Shown: piece after piece, positions 18,654 through 27,290 of the stretch
Layout of the letters: each line of letters begins with the position of its first letter
How positions within the stretch are numbered: the first letter of the stretch is position 1
Source of the DNA: Neorhizobium huautlense
GTDB lineage: Bacteria > Pseudomonadota > Alphaproteobacteria > Rhizobiales > Rhizobiaceae
Reading direction: 5' to 3'
Assembly (NCBI RefSeq): GCF_002968575.1
Contig: NZ_PVBM01000023.1
Coordinates: 1 to 64,000, forward strand
Length of the DNA: 64,000 bases
The notes under the pieces: generated by a model
The model's database searches: none
Seen by the model: only the letters and a program-made list of their open reading frames with translations
What the model was told of the DNA's origin: nothing
Program-made: the position numbers and the translations under genes

Positions 18654-19604
18654 TTACCAACCGGGCATGACTTGAGCGGCTCGGCTTCGTCCAATGCGCT
18701 GAAAGGCTTTTACCTCGCCATCCAGATCGTCGGGAATGACGGTGGGCGAAATGTTGTCGAGGCAGGCGGTGATGTGATCGGTGATGGCGTTCATCAGCGA
18801 GGGCGACAGGCCCGGGCGCTTCATGAGCCCGATCTGCACCGGCGGCAGCGGCGGGAAGCCGTCAGATGCGGTAAGCACCTTCATTCCCGTCCGTAACGCC
18901 GATTCCGGCAGTACCGAAACCGCCATGCCCGCCAGCACCGCAGCCGCGACCACGGTCGAAGACCAGCTTGTGAACAGAACCTGATATTCCCGCCCATCGG
19001 CGTCAAGCGCGGAGCAGGCAAGCTGCCGCCATAGGCAATCGCGCCGACCGACTGCAAGCGGCACCGGCGCATCGTCCTTCAATGGATGGTTGGCCGAACC
19101 GACCCAGCAGAGTGGCTCAGTCCGCACCACGTCGGAAATCCGCTGGCGGGGATTGTGGGTAACAAGCGCTATGTCGAGTTCCCCACGCGCCATCTTTTCG
19201 GCAAGGCTCGCGGAGTTCTCGCACACGATATAAAGCTCGACGTTCGGATGGGTCTTTGCAAAGCGGCCGATGATCTCCGGCATGTATCGGTCCGCATAAT
19301 CGTCCGGTGTACCGATGCGAAGCGTTCCTTCAAGCCGGTTGTCGTCGAAGGCTGCGATCGCCTCGTTGTTCAGTCGGATGATACGCCGCGCATAATTCAA
19401 CAGCTTTTCGCCTTCGGCGGTTAGCCGGTTGCCACGGCCATCCTTGGCAAAAAGCTGCTTGCCGATCCTTTCCTCGAGCCGGCGCATCTGCATGGAGACC
19501 GCCGACTGAGTCTTGAAGACCCGGTCTGCAGCCTTGGTGAAGCTGCCGGTATCCACGATCGCGAGGAAGGTATGCAATTGGTCGATGTCGAGTGGAGCAG
19601 ACAT
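18654..19604 (-). CDS. LysR-family transcriptional regulator
   Basis: The protein has 316 residues. The N-terminal winged helix (residues 8-66) is clear: LHTFLAIVDTGSFTKAADRV, then QSAVSMQMRRLEERIG and FAKDGRGNRLTAEGEKLL. The C-terminal periplasmic-binding-like domain includes TLRIGTPDDYADRYMPEI. This resembles the IlvY/HdfR-like regulators found near DUF1127 genes in rhizobia. The divergent gene at 19799 encodes a DUF1127 protein and may be its target; the 194-bp gap contains no strong palindrome that I can point to. The effector is unknown. Confidence 0.88.
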   Translation of the reverse strand: MSAPLDIDQLHTFLAIVDTGSFTKAADRVFKTQSAVSMQMRRLEERIGKQLFAKDGRGNRLTAEGEKLLNYARRIIRLNNEAIAAFDDNRLEGTLRIGTPDDYADRYMPEIIGRFAKTHPNVELYIVCENSASLAEKMARGELDIALVTHNPRQRISDVVRTEPLCWVGSANHPLKDDAPVPLAVGRRDCLWRQLACSALDADGREYQVLFTSWSSTVVAAAVLAGMAVSVLPESALRTGMKVLTASDGFPPLPPVQIGLMKRPGLSPSLMNAITDHITACLDNISPTVIPDDLDGEVKAFQRIGRSRAAQVMPGW

Positions 19605-19798
19605 GGCGATGATCCATCAGAAGGTTTGATGCTAATCATTAGGAACATTCGTTGGACTGATCAATAGATTTTCAGCATAACGAGATCGCAAATCAAGTTC
19701 GACGGGCCGCCTTCTCCCTGAGGCGCCCAACCAGGCAGCCCTTCCGCGGACCTCCACGGAAGGGACGGCCTTTCTCGTGCCTGCGAAAGGATAAACCG

Positions 19799-20098
19799 AT
19801 GAGCACGACCGACTGCGGAACTGAACTCGACCTCCTTCATGGAACGAGGGCCACGAAAGGCCGCTCGACGGGTCTGGTGCAGCGAACGAAATCCGTATGG
19901 CGTGCTTTTCGCAATCGTCTGGCAGCCAACGGCCTCCATGATCTCGACGACAGGCAGCTCAATGACATCGGAATTACCCGGCATGATCTGGTGAAGGCCC
20001 TGGACCGTTCCAGTGTTCTGGACGATCCGTCGCTTCTTCTGTCGCGCGCGGCTCGCGAGCGGGCTCGCACACGCTTTGCAAGGCCGGCCAATCGCTGA
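19799..20098 (+). CDS. DUF1127 (YjiS-like) small protein
   Basis: The 99-residue protein carries the DUF1127 pattern near its middle: VWRAFRNRLAANGLHDLDDRQLNDIGI, split by the conserved L-x-D-L-D-D-x-x-L-x-D-I-G motif. In alphaproteobacteria such Arg-rich small proteins bind RNA or influence phosphate and carbon metabolism; this member is uncharacterised. AAAGGA precedes the ATG. It is divergent from a LysR gene and ends before a bidirectional terminator. The Arg-rich C-terminus (AARERARTRFARPANR) is longer than in the shortest family members. Confidence 0.8.
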   Translation: MSTTDCGTELDLLHGTRATKGRSTGLVQRTKSVWRAFRNRLAANGLHDLDDRQLNDIGITRHDLVKALDRSSVLDDPSLLLSRAARERARTRFARPANR

Positions 20099-20144
20099 CC
20101 TTACCGTTTTCCCCGCAGGGTGATAGCCAATAGCCCTGCCTCTT

Positions 20145-20178
20145 GCCCGGCCGGTCGATCCGCGCCGGGCTTTTTTTT
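20145..20178. terminator. Intrinsic terminator between DUF1127 and DUF937 genes
   Basis: GCCCGGC (20145-20151) pairs with GCCGGGC (20164-20170), followed by eight T (20171-20178). A smaller GCAGGG/CCCTGC hairpin (20115-20120, 20134-20139) precedes it. It sits between convergent genes and touches the stop of the DUF937 gene. Confidence 0.85.
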
Positions 20179-21073
20179 ATTTGGCAGGTTTCGTCTCGGG
20201 CGGAACAGGAGGCGGCTCGCCTTTGTCACTTGAAGCGCTGCGCAGATAGTTGTCGAAGATCGCTTCCATGCTCTTCTGATAGTTCTTCTGCACTTCAAGA
20301 CCGCTGTCGAACATGTTGTTCAGAACGTCGCGATACGGGTTTGCTTCCGACGCCGGTTTTTCGCCGGGCTTTTCCGGTGAAGTTGCCGCTTGCCCGCTGA
20401 AGTTGCCGGCCATCATCTCCTGAAAGGCCTTGGCGAACGGATTGTCCGTAAACGGATTGCCGCTCGCCGGCTGCGGCTGTTCCGCCTTGTCCAGTCCCCA
20501 CATCGAGCGCATCGCCTGCGTGAAGGGGTTGTCGAACGGATTTGCGGCCTGCTGTGGCGCAGCCTTCGGCTGCAACCCCATGCCTTCCAGCCATTGCTGC
20601 GTCATCTGGCCCATTGGCGAGGCGGAAAAGGCGTCGCTTGCGCCGGAGATCTGCCCGGTCATCTGCTTGAAGAGTCCGCCCATCAGGGTGTCCGCCATAA
20701 CCGGCATCATTTTCTTGAATATTTCCTGGCCGATGCCGGTGAACTGTTCCGCCTGCTGGGCAATGGCGCGAGAGACTTCTTTGGAGCCGAACAGCTTTTC
20801 GAGCACTGCATTGCCGTCCGTCAGGCCTTGCGGCGTAAAAGCCTTCGTCATGTCCTCGAAATATTTCGCATAGGCGCCGGAGAACATGCTGCTCATCAGA
20901 GCGCTGAAGTCGTAGGGATTGCTGGTGGTGCGCTTGAGGCCGGAGGAAAAGGCCGGCATCAGAGCCGCCATGGCCTGGGTCGCCTGTTCCTGCGCCAGGT
21001 TGAACTGCTTGGCAATGGCCTCTATGCCTGCGCCGTTCTGAGCTCTCAGCATCATATCGAACAGTGGCACCAT
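20177..21073 (-). CDS. DUF937-domain protein with NPF-rich middle region
   Basis: The 298-residue protein is soluble and predicted helical in its first 160 residues, matching the DUF937 pattern (LAQEQATQAMAALMPAF, GLKRTTSNPYDFSALM, AEQFTGIGQEIFKKMMPVM). Residues about 175-225 contain repeated NPF motifs (NPFDNPFTQAM, SGNPFTDNPFAKAF), and the C-terminal part (residues 250-285) forms a likely helix, YRDVLNNMFDSGLEV and KNYQKSMEAIFDNYL. That helix resembles phasin-like segments that coat polyhydroxyalkanoate granules, an inference only. The molecular function is not established. It stands alone between gshA and a terminator. Confidence 0.75.
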   Translation of the reverse strand: MVPLFDMMLRAQNGAGIEAIAKQFNLAQEQATQAMAALMPAFSSGLKRTTSNPYDFSALMSSMFSGAYAKYFEDMTKAFTPQGLTDGNAVLEKLFGSKEVSRAIAQQAEQFTGIGQEIFKKMMPVMADTLMGGLFKQMTGQISGASDAFSASPMGQMTQQWLEGMGLQPKAAPQQAANPFDNPFTQAMRSMWGLDKAEQPQPASGNPFTDNPFAKAFQEMMAGNFSGQAATSPEKPGEKPASEANPYRDVLNNMFDSGLEVQKNYQKSMEAIFDNYLRSASSDKGEPPPVPPETKPAK

Positions 21074-21159
21074 GGACCAATCCTTTCCGGCTTGCGTGTG
21101 ACGACACTATATCCGGAAAGTGATTGACGGAAACCGATTTTTAGAACCGGTTCGATTTC

Positions 21160-22533
21160 CTAATACTGATATTCCTCGAACACCGGTTCCACGGAGCCGT
21201 TCCACCGGCCATGATAGAGTGCGAGCATGTCTTCCGCCATGGTTGTCTTCTTGGCGAGCACCTCATCGAGCGGCTGCAGGAAAATGCTTTCGTCCTGACC
21301 TTCGCCATTCAGACGGTTTCGAGCCTTCAGCCCGGCCTTGGAGATAGCCACCGCGTCGCGGGCGACATCTAGCACGCCTTTGCCGCGGATCTCGGCCTTC
21401 AAGCCTTTCGCCGGCACCGCATTCCGCATGGCGACGACATCCTCGAACGTCCAATCCTTTGTCAGCGCTTCGGCGTCGGCGAGCGCCGTCTCGTCGTAAA
21501 GCAATCCGACCCAGAACGCGGGCAGGGCACAGATGCGCCGCCACGGTCCGCCGTCGGCGCCTCGCATTTCGAGAAAACGCTTTAGCCGGACATCCGGAAA
21601 CAGGGTGGAGAGATGATTTGTCCAGTCGCCGATCGTTGGCTCCCAGTCCTTGATCTCGCCCTTCAGCGCGCCGTTCATGAATTGTCGGAAGGTGACATGG
21701 GTGCAGTCGTGATATTTGCCGTCACGGACGACGAAATACATCGGCACGTCGAGCGCCCACGCCGCATAATCCTCGAATCCGAAATCCGAATTGAACACGA
21801 AGGGCAACACGCCGGAGCGCTGGTTGTCGGTGTCGCGCCAGATGTCGCCGCGCCAAGAGAGCAGGCCGTTCGGCTTGCCTTCGGTAAAGGGCGACGAGGC
21901 AAAAAGCGCGGTTGCGATAGACTGCAGCTTCATGGAGACCCGCATCTTGGCCGCCATGTCCTCTTCCGAGGAGAAGTCGAGGTTCACCTGGATCGTACAG
22001 GTGCGATACATCATGTCGAGACCCTGTGTGCCGACCTTCGGCATATAGCGCGTCATGATCTCGTAACGCGATTTCGGCATACGCGGAGTTTCGGCAAATG
22101 TCCATTTCGGGCTGCCGCCTATGCCGAGGAAGCGGATGCCCATCGGCTCTGCGATCTCCTTGAGCACAGCCAGGTGCCGGTTGGACTCCCTGCAAGTCTC
22201 GTGGATGGTCTCCAGCGGCGCACCGGACAGTTCGAACTGTCCGCCGGGCTCGATGGAAATAGCGCCCATGCCGGACTGCTCGCCGAGCCCGATGATGTTC
22301 TCGCCATCCATGATTGGTTCCCAGCCGAGCTTTTCCTGCATGCCCTTGAGCAGCGCGGAGATGCTGGCATCGCCGAAATACGGCACCGGGCTGTTGTCCG
22401 CCCGGAAAAAGGCAAATTTCTCGTGCTCGGTTCCGATGCGGAATTGGTCCTTCGGCCGCGGCCCTTTCGCCAGGTAGGCGGAAAGCTCGGACACCGAAGA
22501 AAGCGGTGTCTGGTCGATGGTGTCACGCGCCAT
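21160..22533 (-). CDS. gshA: Glutamate-cysteine ligase, class II (plant/alphaproteobacterial type)
   Basis: The enzyme joins Glu and Cys with ATP, the first step of glutathione synthesis. The 457-residue length and sequence match the class found in plants and rhizobia, not E. coli GshA. Recognisable parts are FRIGTEHEKFAFF near the N-terminus, SIEPGGQFELSGAPLET (Glu and ATP/Mg binding), MYRTCTIQVNLDFSSEEDM, and the C-terminal LPAFWVGLLYDETAL. In plant enzymes two cysteines form a redox switch; I did not verify their equivalents. On the minus strand it is downstream of rsmE with a 136-bp gap, an order (rsmE-gshA) conserved in many Rhizobiales. Glutathione made here could serve the nearby GFA-family and MAPEG proteins. 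Confidence 0.93.
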   Translation of the reverse strand: MARDTIDQTPLSSVSELSAYLAKGPRPKDQFRIGTEHEKFAFFRADNSPVPYFGDASISALLKGMQEKLGWEPIMDGENIIGLGEQSGMGAISIEPGGQFELSGAPLETIHETCRESNRHLAVLKEIAEPMGIRFLGIGGSPKWTFAETPRMPKSRYEIMTRYMPKVGTQGLDMMYRTCTIQVNLDFSSEEDMAAKMRVSMKLQSIATALFASSPFTEGKPNGLLSWRGDIWRDTDNQRSGVLPFVFNSDFGFEDYAAWALDVPMYFVVRDGKYHDCTHVTFRQFMNGALKGEIKDWEPTIGDWTNHLSTLFPDVRLKRFLEMRGADGGPWRRICALPAFWVGLLYDETALADAEALTKDWTFEDVVAMRNAVPAKGLKAEIRGKGVLDVARDAVAISKAGLKARNRLNGEGQDESIFLQPLDEVLAKKTTMAEDMLALYHGRWNGSVEPVFEEYQY

Positions 22534-22669
22534 AGAAACTACCCTGTGCGGAATGCCTGATCTGGACGAATGTCCGGCTGATTGAACCGGATTGATGTGC
22601 GGTGCAAGTGAATTTCTTTCAAGATAGCTTCAGAATTTCACAGCCAGTGTGTCAACCGCGCAATCCTCG

Positions 22670-23407
22670 TTACCGCCAGTCGCCGATCGTCGCCTGGATG
22701 ACCGCCAGGGCGGCGACTGCTGCCGTGTCCGCCCTGAGAATCCGCGGGCCGAGCGGGATGGCCGTGACGAAGGGGCGTTCGCGCAAGCTGCGCCTTTCTT
22801 CTTCGGAAAACCCGCCCTCCGGACCGATCAAAAGCGCCAGTTTCTTCTCTTGGACAGCCGAAAGCACCGGCAAGGGATTTTGGCCCTCATCTCCTTCATC
22901 ACAGAAGATGATGCGGCGATCCTCGGGCCATTGATCCAAGAGGTCGCCGAGCTTCTTCGGCGGCACGACCTCCGGCACCGACAATATGCCGCACTGCTCG
23001 GCCGCCTCGATGACGTTCGCTTGAAGCCGTTCCAGGCTGGTGATCTTGCCCTGCACATGCTGGGTCATGACCGGCTGCAGGAGCCCTGCGCCCATTTCCA
23101 CCGCCTTCTGGACCAGGTAATCGAGCCTCCCGACCTTCAATGGTGCGAAGAGGTAATGGAGATCGGATGCCGCCGGTTGTGGCCGGGTCTGTTCAGCCGC
23201 TTCAAGCGCGATCTTCTTGCGGCTGGGGAAGGTGACTTTCACCCTCCATTCGCCGTCTCGACCATTGAAGGCCAGGATTTCCGCTCCTTCCGTCAGCCGC
23301 AATACATTGGCGAGGTAGTTGAACTGTTCTGCGGAGACCTCATGCCGCTGTCCGAGGGCAAGCGGCGCGTCGATGAACAGTCTCTGCATCCGGAAATTGG
23401 CGCGCAT
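22670..23407 (-). CDS. rsmE: 16S rRNA (uracil(1498)-N3)-methyltransferase
   Basis: RsmE is a SPOUT methyltransferase acting on U1498 of the assembled 30S subunit. The 245-residue protein has an N-terminal PUA-like part ([22 protein letters not shown]) and the knotted C-terminal SAM site [13 protein letters not shown] with [20 protein letters not shown], which is diagnostic. [20 protein letters not shown] forms the central domain. It starts 12 bp after the pit stop on the same strand and is followed by gshA, so a pit-rsmE(-gshA) operon is plausible. Confidence 0.93.
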   Translation of the reverse strand: MRANFRMQRLFIDAPLALGQRHEVSAEQFNYLANVLRLTEGAEILAFNGRDGEWRVKVTFPSRKKIALEAAEQTRPQPAASDLHYLFAPLKVGRLDYLVQKAVEMGAGLLQPVMTQHVQGKITSLERLQANVIEAAEQCGILSVPEVVPPKKLGDLLDQWPEDRRIIFCDEGDEGQNPLPVLSAVQEKKLALLIGPEGGFSEEERRSLRERPFVTAIPLGPRILRADTAAVAALAVIQATIGDWR

Positions 23408-23419
23408 GGATATCCCGTG

Positions 23420-24925
23420 TCAGACGAACAGGGCGAACATAGCCGTTGCGATCAGTGCTGCAAGAGCGGCAGCGGCCGGCAGCGTGATCAACCAGGCGGC
23501 GATGATGCTGAGAAAATGCGAACGGCGTACCAGATAGCGTCGTTTCAACTCGTCGTCGTTGCGTTCGAAGGGCTCGTCCACGTCGAGCTCCTTGCCGGCC
23601 CGAATGCGCATGTATTCGTAGCGGCGCTTTGAGTGGCTGGTGTACCATTCGCGGAAGAAGCCGACTCCGAACACCGCTCCGACCGCGATATGCGTCGAGG
23701 AAACTGGCAGGCCCAGCCAGGAAGCAACAATTACCGTCAGCGCGGTGGAGAGCGACACGCAATAGGCCCGCATCGGGTTCAGCTTGGTAATTTCGGCGCC
23801 CACGACCCTTACGAGTTTCGGGCCGTAGAGCAGCAGCCCGAGCGAAATCCCGAGGCCCCCGATGACCAGCTCCCAGAACGGCACATGGATATTCGCGGCA
23901 GCACCTTGCTGTGCCACCGAAACGATAGCCGCGAGTGGTCCGATGGCGTTCGAGACGTCATTGGCGCCGTGCGCGAACGAGAGCAGGGCAGCTGAGAAAA
24001 CGAGCGGAATGCGGAACAGCTTGCGGAGCGACTGGTTGCGATTTTCAAGCCCTTCCGCCTGCCTTGCGATGATTGGGATAAGAAGCCGCCACGCGATGAA
24101 GCCGGTCGCAAGCGTGATCGACGTCGCGACTGGCACCGACACATCCACGAGCTGCCCCAGCCCGACCAGAGAGAGGAAGCCCGCGAAAGCCCCGGTCATG
24201 ACGCCGATGAGTACCGGCACCCACTTCTTCGCCGAGGCGATCTTGTCCGCCTGATAAATGATGGTTTCCTTTATGAGGGCGAGGAAGGCTGCCGCGATGA
24301 CCGCACCAAGGATCGGCGAAAAGACCCAGCTTACGGTGATGCCGGCGATCGTCCCCCACTTGATGGTGGAAAGGCCTGCGGTCGCTATTCCGGCACCCAT
24401 CACCCCGCCGACGATGGAATGGGTGGTGGAGATTGGTGCGCCGGACCAGGTCGCGACATTGATGAGGATGGCTGCGGCAAGCAGTGCCGCCATCATCGCC
24501 CAGACAAATATGTCCGCGCTGACCATCATGCCGCCCTGCATGATGCCGTTGGCAATGGTGTTGGCGACGCCTCGGCCGGCAATGACCGCGCCCGCAACCT
24601 CGAAAACCGCGGCAAGCCCGAGGCCGAAAGTCATCGTCATGGCCCGCGCGCCGACAGCCGCGCCGATATTGTTGGTTACGTCATTGGCGCCGATATTCAT
24701 CGCCATATAGGCGGCGAGCCCGGAAGCGGCGATGACGAGGAAGGTGCCGGGTTGTCCGGTCACATAGGACGCTGCGAAGATGCCGACCAGGACAATGAAG
24801 AGAACCGCCGTTCCCGGCGCCGCAAACCGGCGCGACATCTGCCGTGCTGCTTCCTCCACGGAAGAGAATTTCTCCAAGTCCTTGTCCAGCGTCGGCTTCG
24901 CCAGGCGCGGCCGTTTTTGGCCCAT
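23420..24925 (-). CDS. pit: PiT-family inorganic phosphate transporter
   Basis: This low-affinity proton- (or metal-phosphate-) coupled phosphate permease has 501 residues and about eleven hydrophobic segments. The family signature GANDVxNxxG occurs twice, as expected for its internal duplication: AMNIGANDVTNNIGAAVG in the N-terminal half and FAHGANDVSNAIGP in the C-terminal half. Matching APISTTHSIVGGVMG and LPVSSTHIAVGAVFG motifs follow each copy. The N-terminal 35 residues and the loop before the last helix (GKELDVDEPFERNDDEL) are cytoplasmic. It heads the minus-strand run leading into rsmE and gshA. No Pho-box was identified by eye. Confidence 0.93.
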   Translation of the reverse strand: MGQKRPRLAKPTLDKDLEKFSSVEEAARQMSRRFAAPGTAVLFIVLVGIFAASYVTGQPGTFLVIAASGLAAYMAMNIGANDVTNNIGAAVGARAMTMTFGLGLAAVFEVAGAVIAGRGVANTIANGIMQGGMMVSADIFVWAMMAALLAAAILINVATWSGAPISTTHSIVGGVMGAGIATAGLSTIKWGTIAGITVSWVFSPILGAVIAAAFLALIKETIIYQADKIASAKKWVPVLIGVMTGAFAGFLSLVGLGQLVDVSVPVATSITLATGFIAWRLLIPIIARQAEGLENRNQSLRKLFRIPLVFSAALLSFAHGANDVSNAIGPLAAIVSVAQQGAAANIHVPFWELVIGGLGISLGLLLYGPKLVRVVGAEITKLNPMRAYCVSLSTALTVIVASWLGLPVSSTHIAVGAVFGVGFFREWYTSHSKRRYEYMRIRAGKELDVDEPFERNDDELKRRYLVRRSHFLSIIAAWLITLPAAAALAALIATAMFALFV

Positions 24926-25053
24926 GTCTCCGTCCCTGAATGAAAAGCAAGCGGAGGATGGCGTCCGGCCATTTCCCGTCCTGCGGCGAAAATCGTGGCT
25001 TGTCGCTTAGTCGCAGAAAGTTGCGATGGCAATGTTGCCGAATTGCAAAGTGA

Positions 25054-25560
25054 TCAGCTCGCAGCCTTGGTCGGTTGTGGGGGAATATGCGGCTGCATTC
25101 TCTCCGCGAATTGGAGGAACAGGATTTTCAACTCCGGTTCGTTGACCCGCAGGGCCGCTTCCTCGCACGATACCCATTCCAGTGTCCGGGAGCCCTTTTC
25201 AGGGAAGCTCTTTAGGCAGTCGGTGACTTCCAGCGCATGCACTTGCACCCGAACCGGGATCTTCAGGCCGTTATCGAGCATCTTGCGGTAGTGGTAAAAG
25301 CCCAAGGGCTCCTTCTCGACCTGACCTTTGACGCCGACTTCTTCGAAGGCCTCGCGTTCAGCAACCTGATGGGCCTTCTTGCCGGTCATCGGCCAGCCTT
25401 TGGGAATGACCCACCGGCCGGTGTCGCGGCTGGTGGCGACCAGAACTTCGAGCAGGCCCTGCTTCTTCTTGAACCGATAACACAGCGCTGCGTATTGCTG
25501 CCGCGGTGGCCGCTGCAACATCAACCGAAGATTGCTGCTTACCCGATCCATGAAGCCCAA
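25054..25560 (-). CDS. NUDIX hydrolase
   Basis: The 168-residue protein has a NUDIX fold with core GKKAHQVAEREAFEEVGV; the REAFEEVG helix matches the metal-binding part of the Nudix box, though the Glu expected earlier in the box is not obvious. RDTGRWVIPKGWPM precedes it. The pattern is that of the diphosphoinositol-polyphosphate/diadenosine-polyphosphate hydrolase-like subgroup common in rhizobia. Substrate specificity cannot be read. The first codon at 25560 is TTG with GGAGG about 11 nt upstream; an ATG three codons later (25551) is the alternative. Confidence 0.82.
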   Translation of the reverse strand: MGFMDRVSSNLRLMLQRPPRQQYAALCYRFKKKQGLLEVLVATSRDTGRWVIPKGWPMTGKKAHQVAEREAFEEVGVKGQVEKEPLGFYHYRKMLDNGLKIPVRVQVHALEVTDCLKSFPEKGSRTLEWVSCEEAALRVNEPELKILFLQFAERMQPHIPPQPTKAAS

Positions 25561-25678
25561 TTTCTGCCGTACCTCCGAGTGATTCGTATTTTACTAATAT
25601 GGGAATTGCGTGAAGCTTAACGAGCCATCCACAACCATTTTTTAGAGAATCAGGCTGGACGAGCTCGCAGGAGCTATA

Positions 25679-25740
25679 ACAATTGTGACCCGGCTTGGTT
25701 TCAGGTCAATACGTAGTTTGCACACCTGTTCAACAATTGT
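25679..25740. promoter_or_regulatory. Paired ACAATTGT sites upstream of glcD
   Basis: The perfect 8-bp palindrome ACAATTGT occurs at 25679-25686 and 25733-25740, each in the longer shared string AACAATTGTG, spaced 54 bp centre to centre (about five helical turns). Both lie within 175 bp of the glcD start. GntR/FadR-type regulators of glycolate and lactate operons bind ATTGT/ACAAT-type dyads, so this is a candidate control region. No regulator gene is adjacent. Confidence 0.5.
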
Positions 25741-25850
25741 GGTATCGCGAATCGGTATCGCCTAAATGCGACAAGGACGTTGAAGCGGTAACGGGATCGT
25801 GGAATACGGATGACGAGGAACTGCCGGCTTTGGCATATAGGGAGGTTGCG

Positions 25851-27290
25851 GTGTCCGAAGCGATAGAGTTTTTGCCGCCCCGGCCTGCGGTCCTTTCGCG
25901 GCGGACGGCAATCATTGCCGACCTGACGGATCTTCTGCCGGCGGAATGTGTCATTCATGAAGCGCGCGAACTTGTCCCTTTCGAGACGGACGCCTTTATC
26001 TCCTATCGGCGTCTGCCGCTGGCTGTGGTGCTGCCGAAAACGACGGCCCAGGTGGCAGCGGTCATGAAATATTGTCATCGCTACGGCGTTCCTGTCGTGC
26101 CGCGTGGCGCGGGCACTTCGCTTTCCGGCGGCGCGATCCCGCAAGAAGACGCGATCGTGCTCGGTCTTTCCAAGATGTCGCGCATCCTGGAGGTAGACTA
26201 TGCCAACCGCACGGCGACGGTTCAGGCCGGCGTCACGAACCTCAATATCTCCGAGGCGGTCGGCGTCGACGGCTTCTTCTACGCACCGGACCCGAGTTCG
26301 CAGCTCGCCTGCACGATCGGCGGCAATATCGGCATGAACTCCGGCGGTGCACACTGTCTGAAATACGGTGTCACGACCAACAACCTGCTCGGCGTCAAGA
26401 TGGTGCTGGTCGACGGCACGGTCGTCGATCTCGGTGGCAAGCACCTGGACAGTGCGGGTTACGATCTGCTTGGCCTTGTCTGCGGCTCGGAAGGCCAGTT
26501 GGGGATTGTCACCGAGGCCACGGTCAGGCTAATCGCCAAGCCGGAAGGCGCGCGCCCGGTGCTCTTCGGCTTTGAAACCTCGGAAGAGGCCGGCGCGTGC
26601 GTGACCGATATCATCGGCTCAGGCGTCATTCCGGTCGCGATCGAATTCATGGACAAGCCGGCGATCGAAATCTGCGAGGCCTTTGCCCATGCGGGTTATC
26701 CCCTCGATGTCGGCGCTCTCCTGATCGTCGAGGTCGAAGGTTCCGAGGCGGAAATGGAAGCGACATTGGCAAGCGTCGTCGAGATCGCCCGCCGCCACGG
26801 AGTGAAAACCGTCCGCGAAAGCCAATCCGCGGCCGAGGCAGCGCTGATCTGGAAGGGGCGTAAATCCGCCTTCGGGGCGACCGGCCGGATTGCCGACTAT
26901 ATCTGCATGGATGGTACGGTGCCGCTCGGCAAGCTTTCCTACGTGCTGAAGAAGACTTCCGAGATTACCGACAGCTTCGGCCTGCGGGTTGCCAATGTCT
27001 TCCACGCGGGCGACGGCAACATGCATCCGCTGATCCTGTTCAACGCGAACGATCCGGAAGACGCTGCCAAGGCCGAAGCGGCGGGCAATGAGATCCTCAA
27101 GCTTTGCGTCGATGCGGGCGGCTGCCTTACCGGTGAGCACGGCGTCGGAATTGAGAAGCGCGACCTGATGCGGCATCAGTATTCGGATGCCGATCTCGCC
27201 CAGCAGATGGCGGTGCGTTCGGCATTCGATGAGGGCTGGATCCTCAATCCCTCCAAGGTTTTCCCGCTCGACGGACGGCCCGCTGCATGA
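25851..27290 (+). CDS. glcD: Glycolate oxidase FAD-linked subunit
   Basis: GlcD is the catalytic flavoprotein of the GlcDEF complex, which oxidises glycolate to glyoxylate and passes electrons to the quinone pool. GTG 25851 is chosen because GGAGG (25841-25845) lies 5 nt upstream; the open frame extends to 25695 but the added residues are atypical. The 479-residue protein has the PCMH-type FAD domain with VPRGAGTSLSGGAIPQ and CTIGGNIGMNSGGAHCLKYG, and the FAD-oxidase C-terminal domain with NVFHAGDGNMHPLILF and GEHGVGIEKRDLM. glcE overlaps its stop by 4 bp, so the three glc genes are translationally coupled. Confidence 0.95.
   Translation: MSEAIEFLPPRPAVLSRRTAIIADLTDLLPAECVIHEARELVPFETDAFISYRRLPLAVVLPKTTAQVAAVMKYCHRYGVPVVPRGAGTSLSGGAIPQEDAIVLGLSKMSRILEVDYANRTATVQAGVTNLNISEAVGVDGFFYAPDPSSQLACTIGGNIGMNSGGAHCLKYGVTTNNLLGVKMVLVDGTVVDLGGKHLDSAGYDLLGLVCGSEGQLGIVTEATVRLIAKPEGARPVLFGFETSEEAGACVTDIIGSGVIPVAIEFMDKPAIEICEAFAHAGYPLDVGALLIVEVEGSEAEMEATLASVVEIARRHGVKTVRESQSAAEAALIWKGRKSAFGATGRIADYICMDGTVPLGKLSYVLKKTSEITDSFGLRVANVFHAGDGNMHPLILFNANDPEDAAKAEAAGNEILKLCVDAGGCLTGEHGVGIEKRDLMRHQYSDADLAQQMAVRSAFDEGWILNPSKVFPLDGRPAA

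Noticed and set aside
25695..25850. Extension of glcD by 52 codons upstream
   Set aside because: GTG 25851 has an ideal GGAGG site, and the extra residues include the operator-like dyad region.
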